From assembly GCA_051252005.1 (NCBI GenBank), contig JBPOEZ010000005.1:62001-126000 (forward strand): DNA of 64,000 nucleotides, read 5' to 3'. Within the stretch, counting starts at the first letter, position 1. The number at the start of each line of letters is the position of its first letter. Shown here piece by piece: positions 26,461 through 35,467 of the stretch. Both the position numbers and the translations under genes were made by a program. Source of the DNA: JACOMS01 sp051252005 (GTDB taxonomy: Bacteria; Pseudomonadota; Alphaproteobacteria; Caulobacterales; Maricaulaceae). Below the pieces are notes generated by a model. That model ran no database searches and was not told the DNA's origin. It worked only from the letters and a program-made list of their open reading frames with translations.

Positions 26461-27384
26461 TTAGTCGACAACATTTTCGATGAAGAAGCCTGCGCCTTTG
26501 GCCGCGATAACCTCGCCAACCGTTTCGCCGACTTTGATTCCGGTACCGCCGCGAAGGCCGACACCCGGAAGATCACGGCGTCCGGCTACCCAGCCGCCAT
26601 ACTGACCAGTGAAGCCCCATGTTGTGGCGCTATCTTTGTCGATCACCGCGTCCTGATAAGTAAAGGCAATGTGTTTGCCCCATGTGCGGCTGATCACCGG
26701 CGCTTTGCCTTTGCGGGCCGTATTGACCCACGCGCCGCCCACATGAATGTCTTTAATCTCAAGCAGTTCCGCGAGCGCCCTGCGGCTGACCGCGCCGCTC
26801 TCGCCGCTATTGCCGTGAATGGCTTTAACGATGGCGTTGTTTGTCCGCACCCCTGTCCAAGCCGCCTGACCGATGGTCATGGTGTTGGGCCGGACAATCG
26901 GCGTATCGAGATATTCGAGCAACACGCTGAGCGCGTCCACATCCTTGTTGAAACGGGCAGCGGTTAGCAATGAGACTGTATGGTCATAATTAGCGCTATT
27001 GAAGACCTTTCCTGCCACCCGCACTTCGCGGTCCAGATGGATCAGGTTTGTCAGGAACATTGACGAACGGTTCACGGGATTGGGCAAGCCGGATTTCGCG
27101 TTCTCATCCACATCATCATTCGGGATCACATCGGTAAGGCCGTAGTCGTGGCAATTTCCTGTGGCTTCGCCGGTGCCGAATGAAGCCTGTGTCGGTTCTG
27201 ATTTCCGGCCCACACGCGTGTCGGGCAAAGAGAAACCGTCGGCCAGATCGGAGGTGGAATATTTAAAGTCTTTTTTGCCGACCTGAACGCGCGGCATGAC
27301 TTTGTCCGCGATCATCTCGGCATTTTTATAGCCGATGACGGTCGCAAGTTGTTGAGGGTCGTTTACGTAGGGGTTGCCTGACAT
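26461..27384 (-). CDS. Major capsid protein (Mu gp34-like)
   Basis: The ATG at 27384 with its GGAG site fixes the start (an in-frame TTG four codons earlier is less likely). The 307-residue product shows the Mu-like capsid pattern: MSGNPYVNDPQQLATVIGYK, ADKVMPRVQVGKKDFKY, a central HLDREVRVAGKVFN, and FTYQDAVIDKDSATTWGF. It forms the T = 7-type head shell with the decoration protein encoded just before. Length is within the usual range. Confidence 0.88.
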   Translation of the reverse strand: MSGNPYVNDPQQLATVIGYKNAEMIADKVMPRVQVGKKDFKYSTSDLADGFSLPDTRVGRKSEPTQASFGTGEATGNCHDYGLTDVIPNDDVDENAKSGLPNPVNRSSMFLTNLIHLDREVRVAGKVFNSANYDHTVSLLTAARFNKDVDALSVLLEYLDTPIVRPNTMTIGQAAWTGVRTNNAIVKAIHGNSGESGAVSRRALAELLEIKDIHVGGAWVNTARKGKAPVISRTWGKHIAFTYQDAVIDKDSATTWGFTGQYGGWVAGRRDLPGVGLRGGTGIKVGETVGEVIAAKGAGFFIENVVD

Positions 27385-27417
27385 GTTTTTCTCCAAATAA
27401 TTTCAGGTGTGACCCGG

Positions 27418-27798
27418 CTATTCGCCGGTGATAATGGCAGGGGCGAGACGCACCGAACCGATGACGCCGTCTTCGCCGTCTTCGACCGCAAAGCCGATGA
27501 TCGACATATTTACGCCCGTGGCCGGAGCCGCAGCGATGCCTTTGCCGTCCGCGTCGGCTGTGATAGGATCGCCGTTCGCAATCGTGTCGCCATAATCAAG
27601 CTCAGCAATACCGTGCGTAATCACGTCGACAGTTTTGCCGCTGACGACATCTGCGCCCGGATCAGAAATGCCGATCAAGGCTGTTGAGGCAGCGACCGCT
27701 TGTGTCACGAGACCGTTCGTGGCCGCGAGCGCCAGAATACGCCGCTTGGCGATCGCGCCGCTCGCTCCGAAAGCTTTTTCAAATAATGGATTGTGCAT
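27418..27798 (-). CDS. Capsid decoration protein (DUF2190-like)
   Basis: A 126-residue product, MHNPLFEKAFGASGAIAKRR, with GIAELDYGDTIANGDPIT and GFAVEDGEDGVIGSVRL. This resembles the small DUF2190/decoration proteins that sit between protease and capsid genes in Mu-like heads. Its start has an AGGAG site. It follows the protease stop with a 12-bp gap. Confidence 0.75.
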   Translation of the reverse strand: MHNPLFEKAFGASGAIAKRRILALAATNGLVTQAVAASTALIGISDPGADVVSGKTVDVITHGIAELDYGDTIANGDPITADADGKGIAAAPATGVNMSIIGFAVEDGEDGVIGSVRLAPAIITGE

Positions 27799-27810
27799 GG
27801 CCTGAAACTC

Positions 27811-28302
27811 CTATTTCTTTTGGGCAGCAACATGGGCAACGGCCATGTCAATCGTGATGGTCCGTCCGGCTTTCGCCTGTGCGGCTTGGTAGTCATGGGC
27901 GGCGAGAGCCAAGGCCTGCGCATCCGTGCCGTCAACCACCGGATCGTCTTTGCCGTCTTCAGCGGAGACTTCCGAGAAATTGATCACGGCTTTCGCGCCG
28001 CCAATGAGAGCCTTGAAATACTCGCGCGGCGTGACCTTGGATTTCGTGCCGTCAGCGGCGCTGAAATCAAAGGTTGCCTCAAACGGAAGCGCGGCCATAA
28101 ATTCGGCCATGCCTTCCTTGGCGGCGGGCGGAAGTTTGCCTGCCTCTTCGAGGCCTTTGATAAAGGCCGTGTCTTCAGCGAGCCGCACCGTGCCTTGCTG
28201 TGCGGCGAAGTCAGCGCGGTCTTTTTTGAGAGCGTCCCGCTCGGCTTTAAGCGCGGCTTGTTGCGAGGTGAAATCGGCGGGTGTTTCTTTTTTGTCTGTC
28301 AT
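27811..28302 (-). CDS. Nested scaffold protein from an internal start
   Basis: Within the protease gene an in-frame ATG at 28302 (MTDKKETPADFTSQQ) is preceded by AAAGGA at a workable distance (about ten bases). Its 163-residue product is the helical scaffold domain alone. Mu (I/Z) and lambda (C/Nu3) make their scaffolds in just this way, so separate synthesis is likely here by analogy. Confidence 0.65.
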   Translation of the reverse strand: MTDKKETPADFTSQQAALKAERDALKKDRADFAAQQGTVRLAEDTAFIKGLEEAGKLPPAAKEGMAEFMAALPFEATFDFSAADGTKSKVTPREYFKALIGGAKAVINFSEVSAEDGKDDPVVDGTDAQALALAAHDYQAAQAKAGRTITIDMAVAHVAAQKK

Positions 28303-28884
28303 GACATTTGGATCCTTTGGTGAGGGTGAAGAAGGTGTGGAGGGGCTTGCAAGGCCTGCCGGGGCTGAAAATGACGTGTTGCCGCCAAACAGACGGCCAA
28401 GGCCGTTGACGATCCATTGCAGGCCGATGGCCGCGTCTTCGTTTGTCTGGAGCGCCGACTGAAATTCATACGCGTCTTCGCCGCCGCAAAACTCAACGGC
28501 CTTCAAGCCCGGAATGGCCGGAGCCGCTGCGCCGAGAAAGCCGACATGGCGCGGGTAAAAATCACCGGGTTTGGGATTAGACGGGTCATTGGGCGGAAAG
28601 AGCGAGACCGAACGGTTTCGAAACGCGCCCTGATCGACCATGGCCTCAAAGTCAGGGTTAACGTCTTTGGGGTGTGCGATCAGGCTCTCGCCTTCTACCG
28701 TCAGCTTGTCGATCCAACCATAGGCGGGATCTGCCGCCTTCGGATGGCCGACAACAATCGGCGTATCGATTCCGGCTGCGGCATAATTGGAGGCTAGCGC
28801 TGTGAGCATGGCAGCAGTAACCACCATCTTGCGGCCTTTGCTGTCCGTGTGTGTGCCGGTGCGAAAAATCTCGAAAGGCTTCAT
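27811..28884 (-). CDS. Mu I-like head protease with scaffold tail
   Basis: A 357-residue protein of the Mu gene I type: the N-terminal half carries the protease domain (MKPFEIFRTGTHTDSKGRKM, VVGHPKAADPAYGWIDKL, HVGFLGAAAPAIPGLK) and the C-terminal half a charged helical scaffold (KAERDALKKDRADFAAQQ). It cleaves the scaffold and capsid tails during head maturation. The scaffold part can also start internally at 28302. In Mu the next gene upstream would be G; here three cargo genes lie in that place. Confidence 0.88.
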   Translation of the reverse strand: MKPFEIFRTGTHTDSKGRKMVVTAAMLTALASNYAAAGIDTPIVVGHPKAADPAYGWIDKLTVEGESLIAHPKDVNPDFEAMVDQGAFRNRSVSLFPPNDPSNPKPGDFYPRHVGFLGAAAPAIPGLKAVEFCGGEDAYEFQSALQTNEDAAIGLQWIVNGLGRLFGGNTSFSAPAGLASPSTPSSPSPKDPNVMTDKKETPADFTSQQAALKAERDALKKDRADFAAQQGTVRLAEDTAFIKGLEEAGKLPPAAKEGMAEFMAALPFEATFDFSAADGTKSKVTPREYFKALIGGAKAVINFSEVSAEDGKDDPVVDGTDAQALALAAHDYQAAQAKAGRTITIDMAVAHVAAQKK

Positions 28885-29245
28885 TTTGTTTTCCTGCTTG
28901 AAATCGGGCGGGGTTGTGATTTAAACAGGGTATAGATTGCACAGGCAGCAAGAGGCCCCCGGACATAAGTCCGGGCTACGCATTTTAATTTCTCACCTAA
29001 AACAGAACACGGGCGGATACGGACGCCCACCATGCCATGCCTATGTGGCAAGCGGCCCGCAGGTTTCCCCACGGGCGGGCCGCTTTTATGGCCGCTTCAA
29101 AGCCCTTCAAAGGGCCGTACAGCGCCGAAAGCAAAAAATCCGCGTCACAGGCTATCAAACCGTAACACGCCCCTGAACGCTTATTTAATCGAAACTCTTG
29201 ATTTCTTAAATTTGCATCCCTCTAAACAACTGGTATGAAGTTCGC
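28885..29245. other. Intergenic stretch with strong hairpins beside the cargo genes
   Basis: Divergent starts (protease leftwards, cargo gene rightwards) leave 361 bp. Two hairpins are seen: cccggac/gtccggg with a 4-nt loop (28958-28964, 28969-28975), and agcggcccgc/gcgggccgct (29051-29060, 29075-29084). Neither belongs to an annotated plus-strand gene. The region should contain promoters for both directions, but no convincing -35/-10 pair was identified. Confidence 0.55.
29051..29084 (+). terminator. Strong GC hairpin with T tail
   Basis: Arms of 10 bp (agcggcccgc and gcgggccgct) around a 14-nt loop are followed on the plus strand by cgcttttatgg, so it can terminate rightward transcription. 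It would isolate the cargo gene at 29246 from transcription coming from the left. Confidence 0.6.
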
Positions 29246-30454
29246 ATGAAGCAAGAAGATAAAAAACCAATCACTTTTAAGATCAAAACTTGGGACGGGC
29301 TCGAAACGGTCACCTTCAGGTCTTCGGCTGAGATCAGGAAGTGGTTAGATCGGCAGCTTGACTTTTGGAAGAAGATGATGGGGGGTGAATCTGAAAAGCT
29401 TCCAAGCCCTGTGTCAGTTGCCGCTTATCACGCATTAAGTGATCAAATCAATCGTGATTATAACGATGCCTCACAAAGCAAGGCTGCATTTCGCCTATGG
29501 ACTCATCCGTTCCAAAACGAATTAAAAAGAGGTTTACTCCCGTTTCAAGTCCCGTCAACAGCAGCATCATTTATACTGGATTGCTACGATAAAGATCCCT
29601 ATGTCGCCATAATCGGCATACAAATTCTGGCTGGAGGCGAAGAGCATTTATCCAGCACTTATCCCGCAAAGGCCCTCACAAAGGCTACCTTTCTCACAGG
29701 TCAGTTTATGGAAGGTCAATGGACACCGGATTCGCCCAAAGTGCGATCTTACGCCCAAACGTTGAAGGCTATACAGAACAATTATTCAAAAGCTATTGCT
29801 CAAGCCGAGCGAGACACGCTGGATCAAATATCCCTAATGAAATCTGCAGAAAACTTTACGATTGAGCAGTCGCACAAACAGAGAAAAGTCGCACGACGAA
29901 GGACTGCCCGACAAATCGTGAAAACAGCGCGAGGTGGAAATAAAGCAATCGAAGAGATCAACCTTACGAAAAAAGCCTATCTCGAAGATATGCAAATGCG
30001 GGCCTCTGTGGAATATTGGACTTACAAAGCGGGAGAACACCGAACACAAGAAGGCACATATTTGATGATTGTGACCTATTATGCCCTCATATGCTTCATG
30101 GTGCTCCTTGCCGTTTTGGTTGGCACATTTAACAATGTTGAATTTTTTGACATGAAACATAGTTCGCAGTTTACGCTTATTGTGAGTGGACTGATATTGA
30201 CCATCACAACATTAGCGATTTGGGTTGGACGAGTTTTAACAAGGCTGTATCTGTCAGAAAAACACCTTCGTACGGATGCGGAAGAGCGTTCAGTCATGGT
30301 AAAGACATATCTTGCATTGCTTAATGAAGGAGCTGCCGATCAATCCGAACGCGCTCTGGTTTTGGCTCCTCTGTTCAGACCGACAGAAGACGGACTAGTT
30401 AAGGATGACGCAGCGCCCTTTATCGACGTTATAAAGCTCCTAAAACCAAAGTAG
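29246..30454 (+). CDS. DUF6161-like membrane protein, prophage cargo
   Basis: The only large plus-strand gene in the prophage. Its 402-residue product has a soluble N-terminal region (residues 1-270, charged and helical in the second half) and two adjacent membrane segments (about 273-293 and 312-332), followed by a conserved-looking tail: LYLSEKHLRTDAEERSVMV, then LFRPTEDGLVKDDAAP. This end resembles the DUF6161 family (recalled, not searched). The base composition is more AT-rich than the surrounding phage genes. It converges with the DUF4145-like gene 32 bp away. A defence or exclusion role is only inferred from its place. Confidence 0.6.
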   Translation: MKQEDKKPITFKIKTWDGLETVTFRSSAEIRKWLDRQLDFWKKMMGGESEKLPSPVSVAAYHALSDQINRDYNDASQSKAAFRLWTHPFQNELKRGLLPFQVPSTAASFILDCYDKDPYVAIIGIQILAGGEEHLSSTYPAKALTKATFLTGQFMEGQWTPDSPKVRSYAQTLKAIQNNYSKAIAQAERDTLDQISLMKSAENFTIEQSHKQRKVARRRTARQIVKTARGGNKAIEEINLTKKAYLEDMQMRASVEYWTYKAGEHRTQEGTYLMIVTYYALICFMVLLAVLVGTFNNVEFFDMKHSSQFTLIVSGLILTITTLAIWVGRVLTRLYLSEKHLRTDAEERSVMVKTYLALLNEGAADQSERALVLAPLFRPTEDGLVKDDAAPFIDVIKLLKPK

Positions 30455-30486
30455 CTTTAGCGATATGAAACCCTCAAAGCCAAAGA

Positions 30487-31218
30487 TCAACACAGTTTAG
30501 GCGGACTGTCCCGCTGCTCAATGCCTAGTCTTTTGTTTTCAGGCAAGCTGTCGAACATGGCTTTAATTTTATTGGGCTCACTGATCATTTTTTCGGCAAT
30601 AAAATTAACGATCTCAAACAAAGATTGCACCGTCTCAATATCGTCACTCAGGTCAAGTGTACCGGGATGCACAGCCTCATTTCCAATGACGCGTAAAACA
30701 TCAAGCGCCTGCTGGACGCCGCTAGGCAATCCCCGTTTTACGAGAGCCGCAATGTCATCATTAATATTCTTGCCCGGAAGCCCCAACTCAATACAGAGCT
30801 TCTGGATGCCCAGCCTCAGTAGGGCCGCAGCGCCTCGCGGTGACAGGTATAGGATTCCCGCCGCCTCGATGAAATCTTTTTTAATAGCATCAGACAGATC
30901 AGGATTGGGCGAGAACTCTAGCGTCCGCGACGGGTAAATAAGGTTAATTCCCCGCCAAATAGCAAAATCCCAACAATTGCTACATTGCGATAGGAATAAA
31001 TTTTGAAGCATAGAGCCACTAAATGCTTCAGGGCGTTCTGAAATCATAATCGGCTCGTCAGGAATGAAAATTAAATTATGCCTTTGACCTAATGGTATAG
31101 TTCCAGGAGACTCATCAACTTTAGCGCAACCGGTCATGCACCAATATTGTTTTGCTAAAACGCCACAACGCGGACAGTTGAAGGCTGTTTTCTCGAGGCT
31201 GGGACTAATGTGTTTCAT
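30487..31218 (-). CDS. DUF4145-like protein with zinc-finger N-terminus, prophage cargo
   Basis: The 243-residue product opens with a CPRCGVLAKQYWCMTGC segment that could bind zinc. The second half is DUF4145-like: EAAGILYLSPRGAAALLRLG, KNINDDIAALVKRGLP, then VIGNEAVHPGTLD. DUF4145 is often attached to restriction and other defence proteins, which fits a cargo role but proves nothing. It lies 66 bp after the four-helix membrane gene on the same strand and is AT-rich relative to the phage genes. Confidence 0.7.
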   Translation of the reverse strand: MKHISPSLEKTAFNCPRCGVLAKQYWCMTGCAKVDESPGTIPLGQRHNLIFIPDEPIMISERPEAFSGSMLQNLFLSQCSNCWDFAIWRGINLIYPSRTLEFSPNPDLSDAIKKDFIEAAGILYLSPRGAAALLRLGIQKLCIELGLPGKNINDDIAALVKRGLPSGVQQALDVLRVIGNEAVHPGTLDLSDDIETVQSLFEIVNFIAEKMISEPNKIKAMFDSLPENKRLGIEQRDSPPKLC

Positions 31219-31284
31219 GATTTCTCGTTAAAAGAGTCGGCGACGGCGCGCAAGGTGTTTAAGATCATCTTGTCAGAAAGCCGC

Positions 31285-31836
31285 CTAGTCTTTGCGAATA
31301 GGGCGGTTTACATCTTTTTTAATGAGGCCCATGCTGACCTTTCTCCGGAAGGTATACATTTTTTGATCACTGTTTTCGTCAAGGTATGCCCTTAAGCGGC
31401 GGGTTGAGATCACTATAGCTCCGGCGCTAATAAGGAAATTCACCATAACAGCTAAGGCGCCGACTTCAAAAACATCAAAAACATTAAACGATGTTTCGGC
31501 GCGCATGCGAAACGCCCATGAAATCAAAGCGCCGGGGGTCAAAGTTACCCAGACCGCTGCGCACATCAAAACAATTGAAAGTCGAAGATCAGGGTTAGCG
31601 ATATCGAAAACATACGCCTTTGTTTTTTTCGACGCCGAATAAAATATATACCACGCAATGGGGATCGCAAAAACCACAAATATGGCATTAAGATAGGACA
31701 GCAAGATGAACACCGTCATGAAAAAATTTGCGACAACCACATTAAGCAAGCCCGTTTCAATCTTATTAGGGTTTTTGAACATGTGATTAAAAAACGCATC
31801 CGACTTGTCGGGCTCTCTTTTCAAGTTTTTACTCAT
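31285..31836 (-). CDS. Polytopic membrane protein, prophage cargo
   Basis: The 183-residue product has four likely membrane segments: two in residues 26-63 (NVVVANFFMTVFILLSYLNA then FVVFAIPIAWYIFY) and others near 80-105 and 125-150. It starts from an ATG with a GAGGGAG ribosome site. No family is recognised. It is the first of two minus-strand cargo genes lying between the gp30-like head gene and the protease, so it may be read in the late transcript as well as from its own promoter. Confidence 0.6.
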   Translation of the reverse strand: MSKNLKREPDKSDAFFNHMFKNPNKIETGLLNVVVANFFMTVFILLSYLNAIFVVFAIPIAWYIFYSASKKTKAYVFDIANPDLRLSIVLMCAAVWVTLTPGALISWAFRMRAETSFNVFDVFEVGALAVMVNFLISAGAIVISTRRLRAYLDENSDQKMYTFRRKVSMGLIKKDVNRPIRKD

Positions 31837-32055
31837 TCAATGCACTCCCTCTTCCCTCTTAAATAGGACGGCGCGCAGTGTAAGCAAGCTACAAAGTGAC
31901 CAGCAAACAAGCGTTTCGCTTGAAGTTTTAACATTTTTCAGCTATAAAATAATCAAAGGTTCGTTGGAGTGGGCCGTTCGTTGGGTAACTAGCGAGCTGG
32001 ATCAGACCGCCAACGGGCCTTTTTATTTATCCAATTTTGCCTGTTAGTTTTGCCC

Positions 32056-33378
32056 CTAGTTTTCACGTTGATAAATCAATGTGCCAAGTCTCACTCGATT
32101 GATGAGATAAGCAATCCTTTTGGCGTCGCTCCCTTGATTGACGGGAAAGGCTGTCACCCCGCGCCAGTGTGTGTTTGTCTGGGCAAAAATAACAATGCCC
32201 GGAAGCTCCTCACCGTCCAGTGTCCAACGCGCGAGCGACAAGCGGGAAATCTCTTCGCGCCCCGCCGCGTCTTTGCCGACATAAAACCAAATCTCGTCTG
32301 GGTCTTTGAGGGTCTTCGCGAGTAGCGGCAAATATTGCGCCCGTGCACGCTTGTCGACTTTGAGTTTTCCGCGCGCATCTGTGAACAGATCCCGCGTGAT
32401 CGGTAGCGGAATTTGCGCCGGATCGAAAAACACGGATCCACGCAGCGCGCCTTTGAACTCATCAAGGAAGGCCTGCACGGCAAGCTCGCCCGTAACATCC
32501 GGCGGCAAAATCATGTTCGAGCTCGCCGCCCTTGGCGGCGGGAGCGGCAAGGTGGTTCGGCCCGGAACAAAGTTAGGCTCGCGGGGCGTACCCGCCACAG
32601 GCCCGCCGTCAGATCCGGGCGTAAGAGGTTTTAGGCGGGATTGCCCGGCATTGTAGTCAAAGGCCGCATCGATACCGAGCGAGACGTTGCGGGTTTTTCC
32701 TGTTCGCGGGTTCGTCCACGGCTGTGTTTTGCCATACCCTAACGCGGTCAACTGTTCTTCGCCGCTCACGGTCAGGCCCTGTTTTGTCAGGTAGCGCGCC
32801 GTGACTTGGCGGACAATGCAGCGGCACCGCCAGCCATTGGGCGGGTAATGGGTTTTCCAAAACGGATGATCCACGGGCAGTATGATCGGCCTATCGCCCC
32901 AAGCGCGGTGCGCGGCACGGACACGGCCATCGCCTGCGTGGACATACATCAAATAGGGCCTAGTTTTCTTTTGCCGTTCAATCCTCTCCCACCGCCCTGC
33001 TGCGCGTGCAGTGCGTAAGTTCACATCGTAAATTGTTGCGAGCCGCCTTGGCGTACCAAGCTCGGCCAGTTTGGTCTCGCCCGTGACCGGGTCAAAGACA
33101 TCGCCAAATCCCCACCAACCTTTTTGCTCCAAGATAGGCCGCAGGTTTGCTGAGAATTGGCGCAGTGTTTGCCCGTCCCTCAAAGCGGCTTCGAGGGCGC
33201 TGTGAACATCCTTCAAAAGATCGGCTCGCATCATCTTTGCCACAACAAATGCAGCAGCGTGTTCGGCCCGCTCTACGTCCTGCCATGCGTAACTAACCCG
33301 TCCGCCGATGGTTTTACCGCGAAAGAATTTTAGGGCCTCAGCGGGCGGGAGCGGCGTGAAGTCCACGCGGCCTGCCAC
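32056..33378 (-). CDS. Phage head morphogenesis protein (Mu gp30-like) with nuclease-like tail
   Basis: A 440-residue protein opening at a GTG, two bases after the portal stop. Residues 1-230 match the gp30/SPP1 gp7 minor head family: GWWGFGDVFDPVTGE, NLRTARAAGRWERIE, and the zinc-like HYPPNGWRCRCIVRQV near 185. After a Pro/Ser linker the last 130 residues form a separate domain (VDKRARAQYLPLLAKTLKDP, IWFYVGKDAAGREEISR) that resembles the PBECR barnase/EndoU/colicin-type nuclease group found on such head proteins (recalled). It may be injected with the DNA. Confidence 0.82.
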   Translation of the reverse strand: MAGRVDFTPLPPAEALKFFRGKTIGGRVSYAWQDVERAEHAAAFVVAKMMRADLLKDVHSALEAALRDGQTLRQFSANLRPILEQKGWWGFGDVFDPVTGETKLAELGTPRRLATIYDVNLRTARAAGRWERIERQKKTRPYLMYVHAGDGRVRAAHRAWGDRPIILPVDHPFWKTHYPPNGWRCRCIVRQVTARYLTKQGLTVSGEEQLTALGYGKTQPWTNPRTGKTRNVSLGIDAAFDYNAGQSRLKPLTPGSDGGPVAGTPREPNFVPGRTTLPLPPPRAASSNMILPPDVTGELAVQAFLDEFKGALRGSVFFDPAQIPLPITRDLFTDARGKLKVDKRARAQYLPLLAKTLKDPDEIWFYVGKDAAGREEISRLSLARWTLDGEELPGIVIFAQTNTHWRGVTAFPVNQGSDAKRIAYLINRVRLGTLIYQREN

Positions 33379-33380
33379 GG

Positions 33381-34967
33381 CTAAACCTGCTCGTCTGGAT
33401 CAAGCGCTGCGCGTCCATGCAGCCGTGCGTTAAACCCGGCAAGCGCCAGACGGGTTGCAAAGGGATCGTCCTGCGGCACGCCGGAGAGCCTTAGCAGCGC
33501 CGCGCGCGCCGCCTCTGGACTATCCGCGTCTTCAAGCGCCGTTTCGATTTTAGAGATCAACTCGTCCATCTCAGTTTCAAGATCGCTTGCGTGCTCTTCG
33601 CTATTTAAAAAACGATCAACGGCTCCTGACGTCTCAGACAGCGGCGCGGCTTCGAATTCCGGCGAAGGCTCAGCCTCCCCTGTAATGTCTTGCGTATCCG
33701 CCTTCGGGTCTAGGTTTGCAGAGGGCGCGGATGTTTCCGGCCCGTCCATATTTTTGCGCCGCGCGTAACCATCGCCGTAAGTTTCCAAAATGCGCGCCTC
33801 GGTTGGCTCCCACCCCATCGCATAAAGTTTCGTGTCACGGTCAGCCTGTGCGTCCAGATCTTCCGGCGCATCTGTAACTCGCGTGACAAGCGGCATGGCA
33901 GCGTCCGAATAGTTCCACTCCATCAGCCATTTTAAAGGCCCGTCACGAAACGAACCGCATTGCAGGTCCACATCCGCTTTGGTCAAATCTTCGCGCGTGT
34001 TTTCATGGACGCCCGCTTGCGCGTTCGAGCTGCCATCATCGGTGGTCATGGTCTGGCCGACAATCACCTTTGAAATTGCTCGGTCCATCACGTCGACCAT
34101 TTTATCGTGGTTGCCGCCGACTTTGCTGTCGACGCCTAAAAGCTCAAGCTGCATTGTGTCGGGGATGGCAAGGCCTGACACGGCGGTAAAGGCGGCGGCG
34201 GCTTCGAGCAGTGTTTGTTTTTCAGCCTTCGTCGCATTGGCGGGATATTTCCCGACCGCTGTCGGCGCGCCGAATTTTTCAAGCGCAAGGATCCAGTACC
34301 GCACCCCGTTACGTTTGAAAAAGCTCGGCCAGTAACAATAAGCCCCAAGCCCGACGCCGTATGGATTGTCGTCATTATCCGACCCGCTTTCAAACGTCCA
34401 AAATTTACGCGGCTCCATTTTTTCGCCCAGTGGTTTTGACTGTGTGAGGAGCATGAGATCGCCAGACTGTGAATAGCGGAACCGTTTTGCTTTTCGCACT
34501 TTCACATTATCCATCGTCCAGTGACGGCCATCGCGCGCCCACAAACACTCGCCGATGCCGTAACCGTAGAAAAGCCCGTACGCCATTTTATTGCAAATGC
34601 GGTCAAAGCTGAGCCCCGAAATCATTTCGCGAACGAAGTCCGCCGCCATGATTGACTGCTTGTCCGTGCCGCCCGGCTGCACGTCGACTTCCTTTGAAAT
34701 CAGCGCGAGACGGCGCTGTTGAAAATTTGAAAACACTTGGTCATCCGTCAGCACTTTTTCATAAACCTCAAGCCCTCCGCCCTTCGAGGCTTGGACAAGA
34801 TCATCGGGATTACCAGCTAGCCCTGCGCCGTAATGCGCGCCGACATCGCTATAACCGCCGCCTGTTTTTGCTGACAGCTCATTCAAATTTGGACGCGCCG
34901 CTGCGCTCTCCGTACGGGCTTTAAAGTGGCGCAGTCCCCTTCGGCGCGAAAGATTTGTGGGCGGCAT
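33381..34967 (-). CDS. Portal protein (Mu gp29-like, DUF935)
   Basis: The 528-residue product shows the DUF935 portal pattern: VYEKVLTDDQVFSNFQQRRL, FDRICNKMAYGLFYGYGIGE, KFGAPTAVGKYPANATKAEK, and MDRAISKVIVGQTMTTDDG. The portal forms the vertex through which DNA is packaged. It lies between terminase and gp30, as in Mu. The acidic C-terminal extension (EHASDLETEMDELISKIET) is normal for the family. Confidence 0.92.
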   Translation of the reverse strand: MPPTNLSRRRGLRHFKARTESAAARPNLNELSAKTGGGYSDVGAHYGAGLAGNPDDLVQASKGGGLEVYEKVLTDDQVFSNFQQRRLALISKEVDVQPGGTDKQSIMAADFVREMISGLSFDRICNKMAYGLFYGYGIGECLWARDGRHWTMDNVKVRKAKRFRYSQSGDLMLLTQSKPLGEKMEPRKFWTFESGSDNDDNPYGVGLGAYCYWPSFFKRNGVRYWILALEKFGAPTAVGKYPANATKAEKQTLLEAAAAFTAVSGLAIPDTMQLELLGVDSKVGGNHDKMVDVMDRAISKVIVGQTMTTDDGSSNAQAGVHENTREDLTKADVDLQCGSFRDGPLKWLMEWNYSDAAMPLVTRVTDAPEDLDAQADRDTKLYAMGWEPTEARILETYGDGYARRKNMDGPETSAPSANLDPKADTQDITGEAEPSPEFEAAPLSETSGAVDRFLNSEEHASDLETEMDELISKIETALEDADSPEAARAALLRLSGVPQDDPFATRLALAGFNARLHGRAALDPDEQV

Positions 34968-34990
34968 AATCGTCTCCTCTATAAAACGGG

Positions 34991-35467
34991 CTAATAGCCG
35001 GACAGACCATTGTCGCGGCGGACGGCCCCAAAACCAATGTCAACAAATTCATCTGCCGGTGTATCGGGCGTATCCGTACGGTCCGGCGCTCCGGCGTGCA
35101 GCTCGATCAAAGCCGCGTCTTGGCGGCTCGCGAAATGGGCATGGACACAGGCGATACCCGCATCGCCGTGGCGCTTGCCGGTTTCTTTGGAATTTGTGCG
35201 CTTGTCGGGCATCCGGCCCACGCCTTTGACCTCTTCAAACATGTGAAGGTCTGTGACGATATCGGCGTCTTTTGGGACCGTGAGCGTTTGATTTTCGAAG
35301 GCCGCTTTGAACGGCGGCATATTTTCTGTGTACCAATTTACCGTGGCATTGATCGTGTGGATCCGTTCTCCGTAACGCTGACGGGCTTTTTCCGCCAAAT
35401 AGGATCCGTTGCCTCGGCCATCGAGCGCCCCCGCTTTGAAACGGGGCAGACGATCGACTGTCTGACG
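34991..35467 (-). pseudogene. Terminase large subunit (Mu gp28-like), C-terminal remnant
   Basis: Open from just after a stop at 35468-35470, the frame encodes only the nuclease-domain end: RQTVDRLPRFKAGALDGRGN, then LAEKARQRYGERI, and a tail with VTDLHMFEEVKGVGRMPDKR and GDAGIACVHAHFASRQ. A complete gp28-like protein is about 500 residues, so the ATPase half is gone. No start exists apart from a TTG at 35398. The break is eight bases from the IS3 end, so the insertion and deletion removed the rest. Confidence 0.85.
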
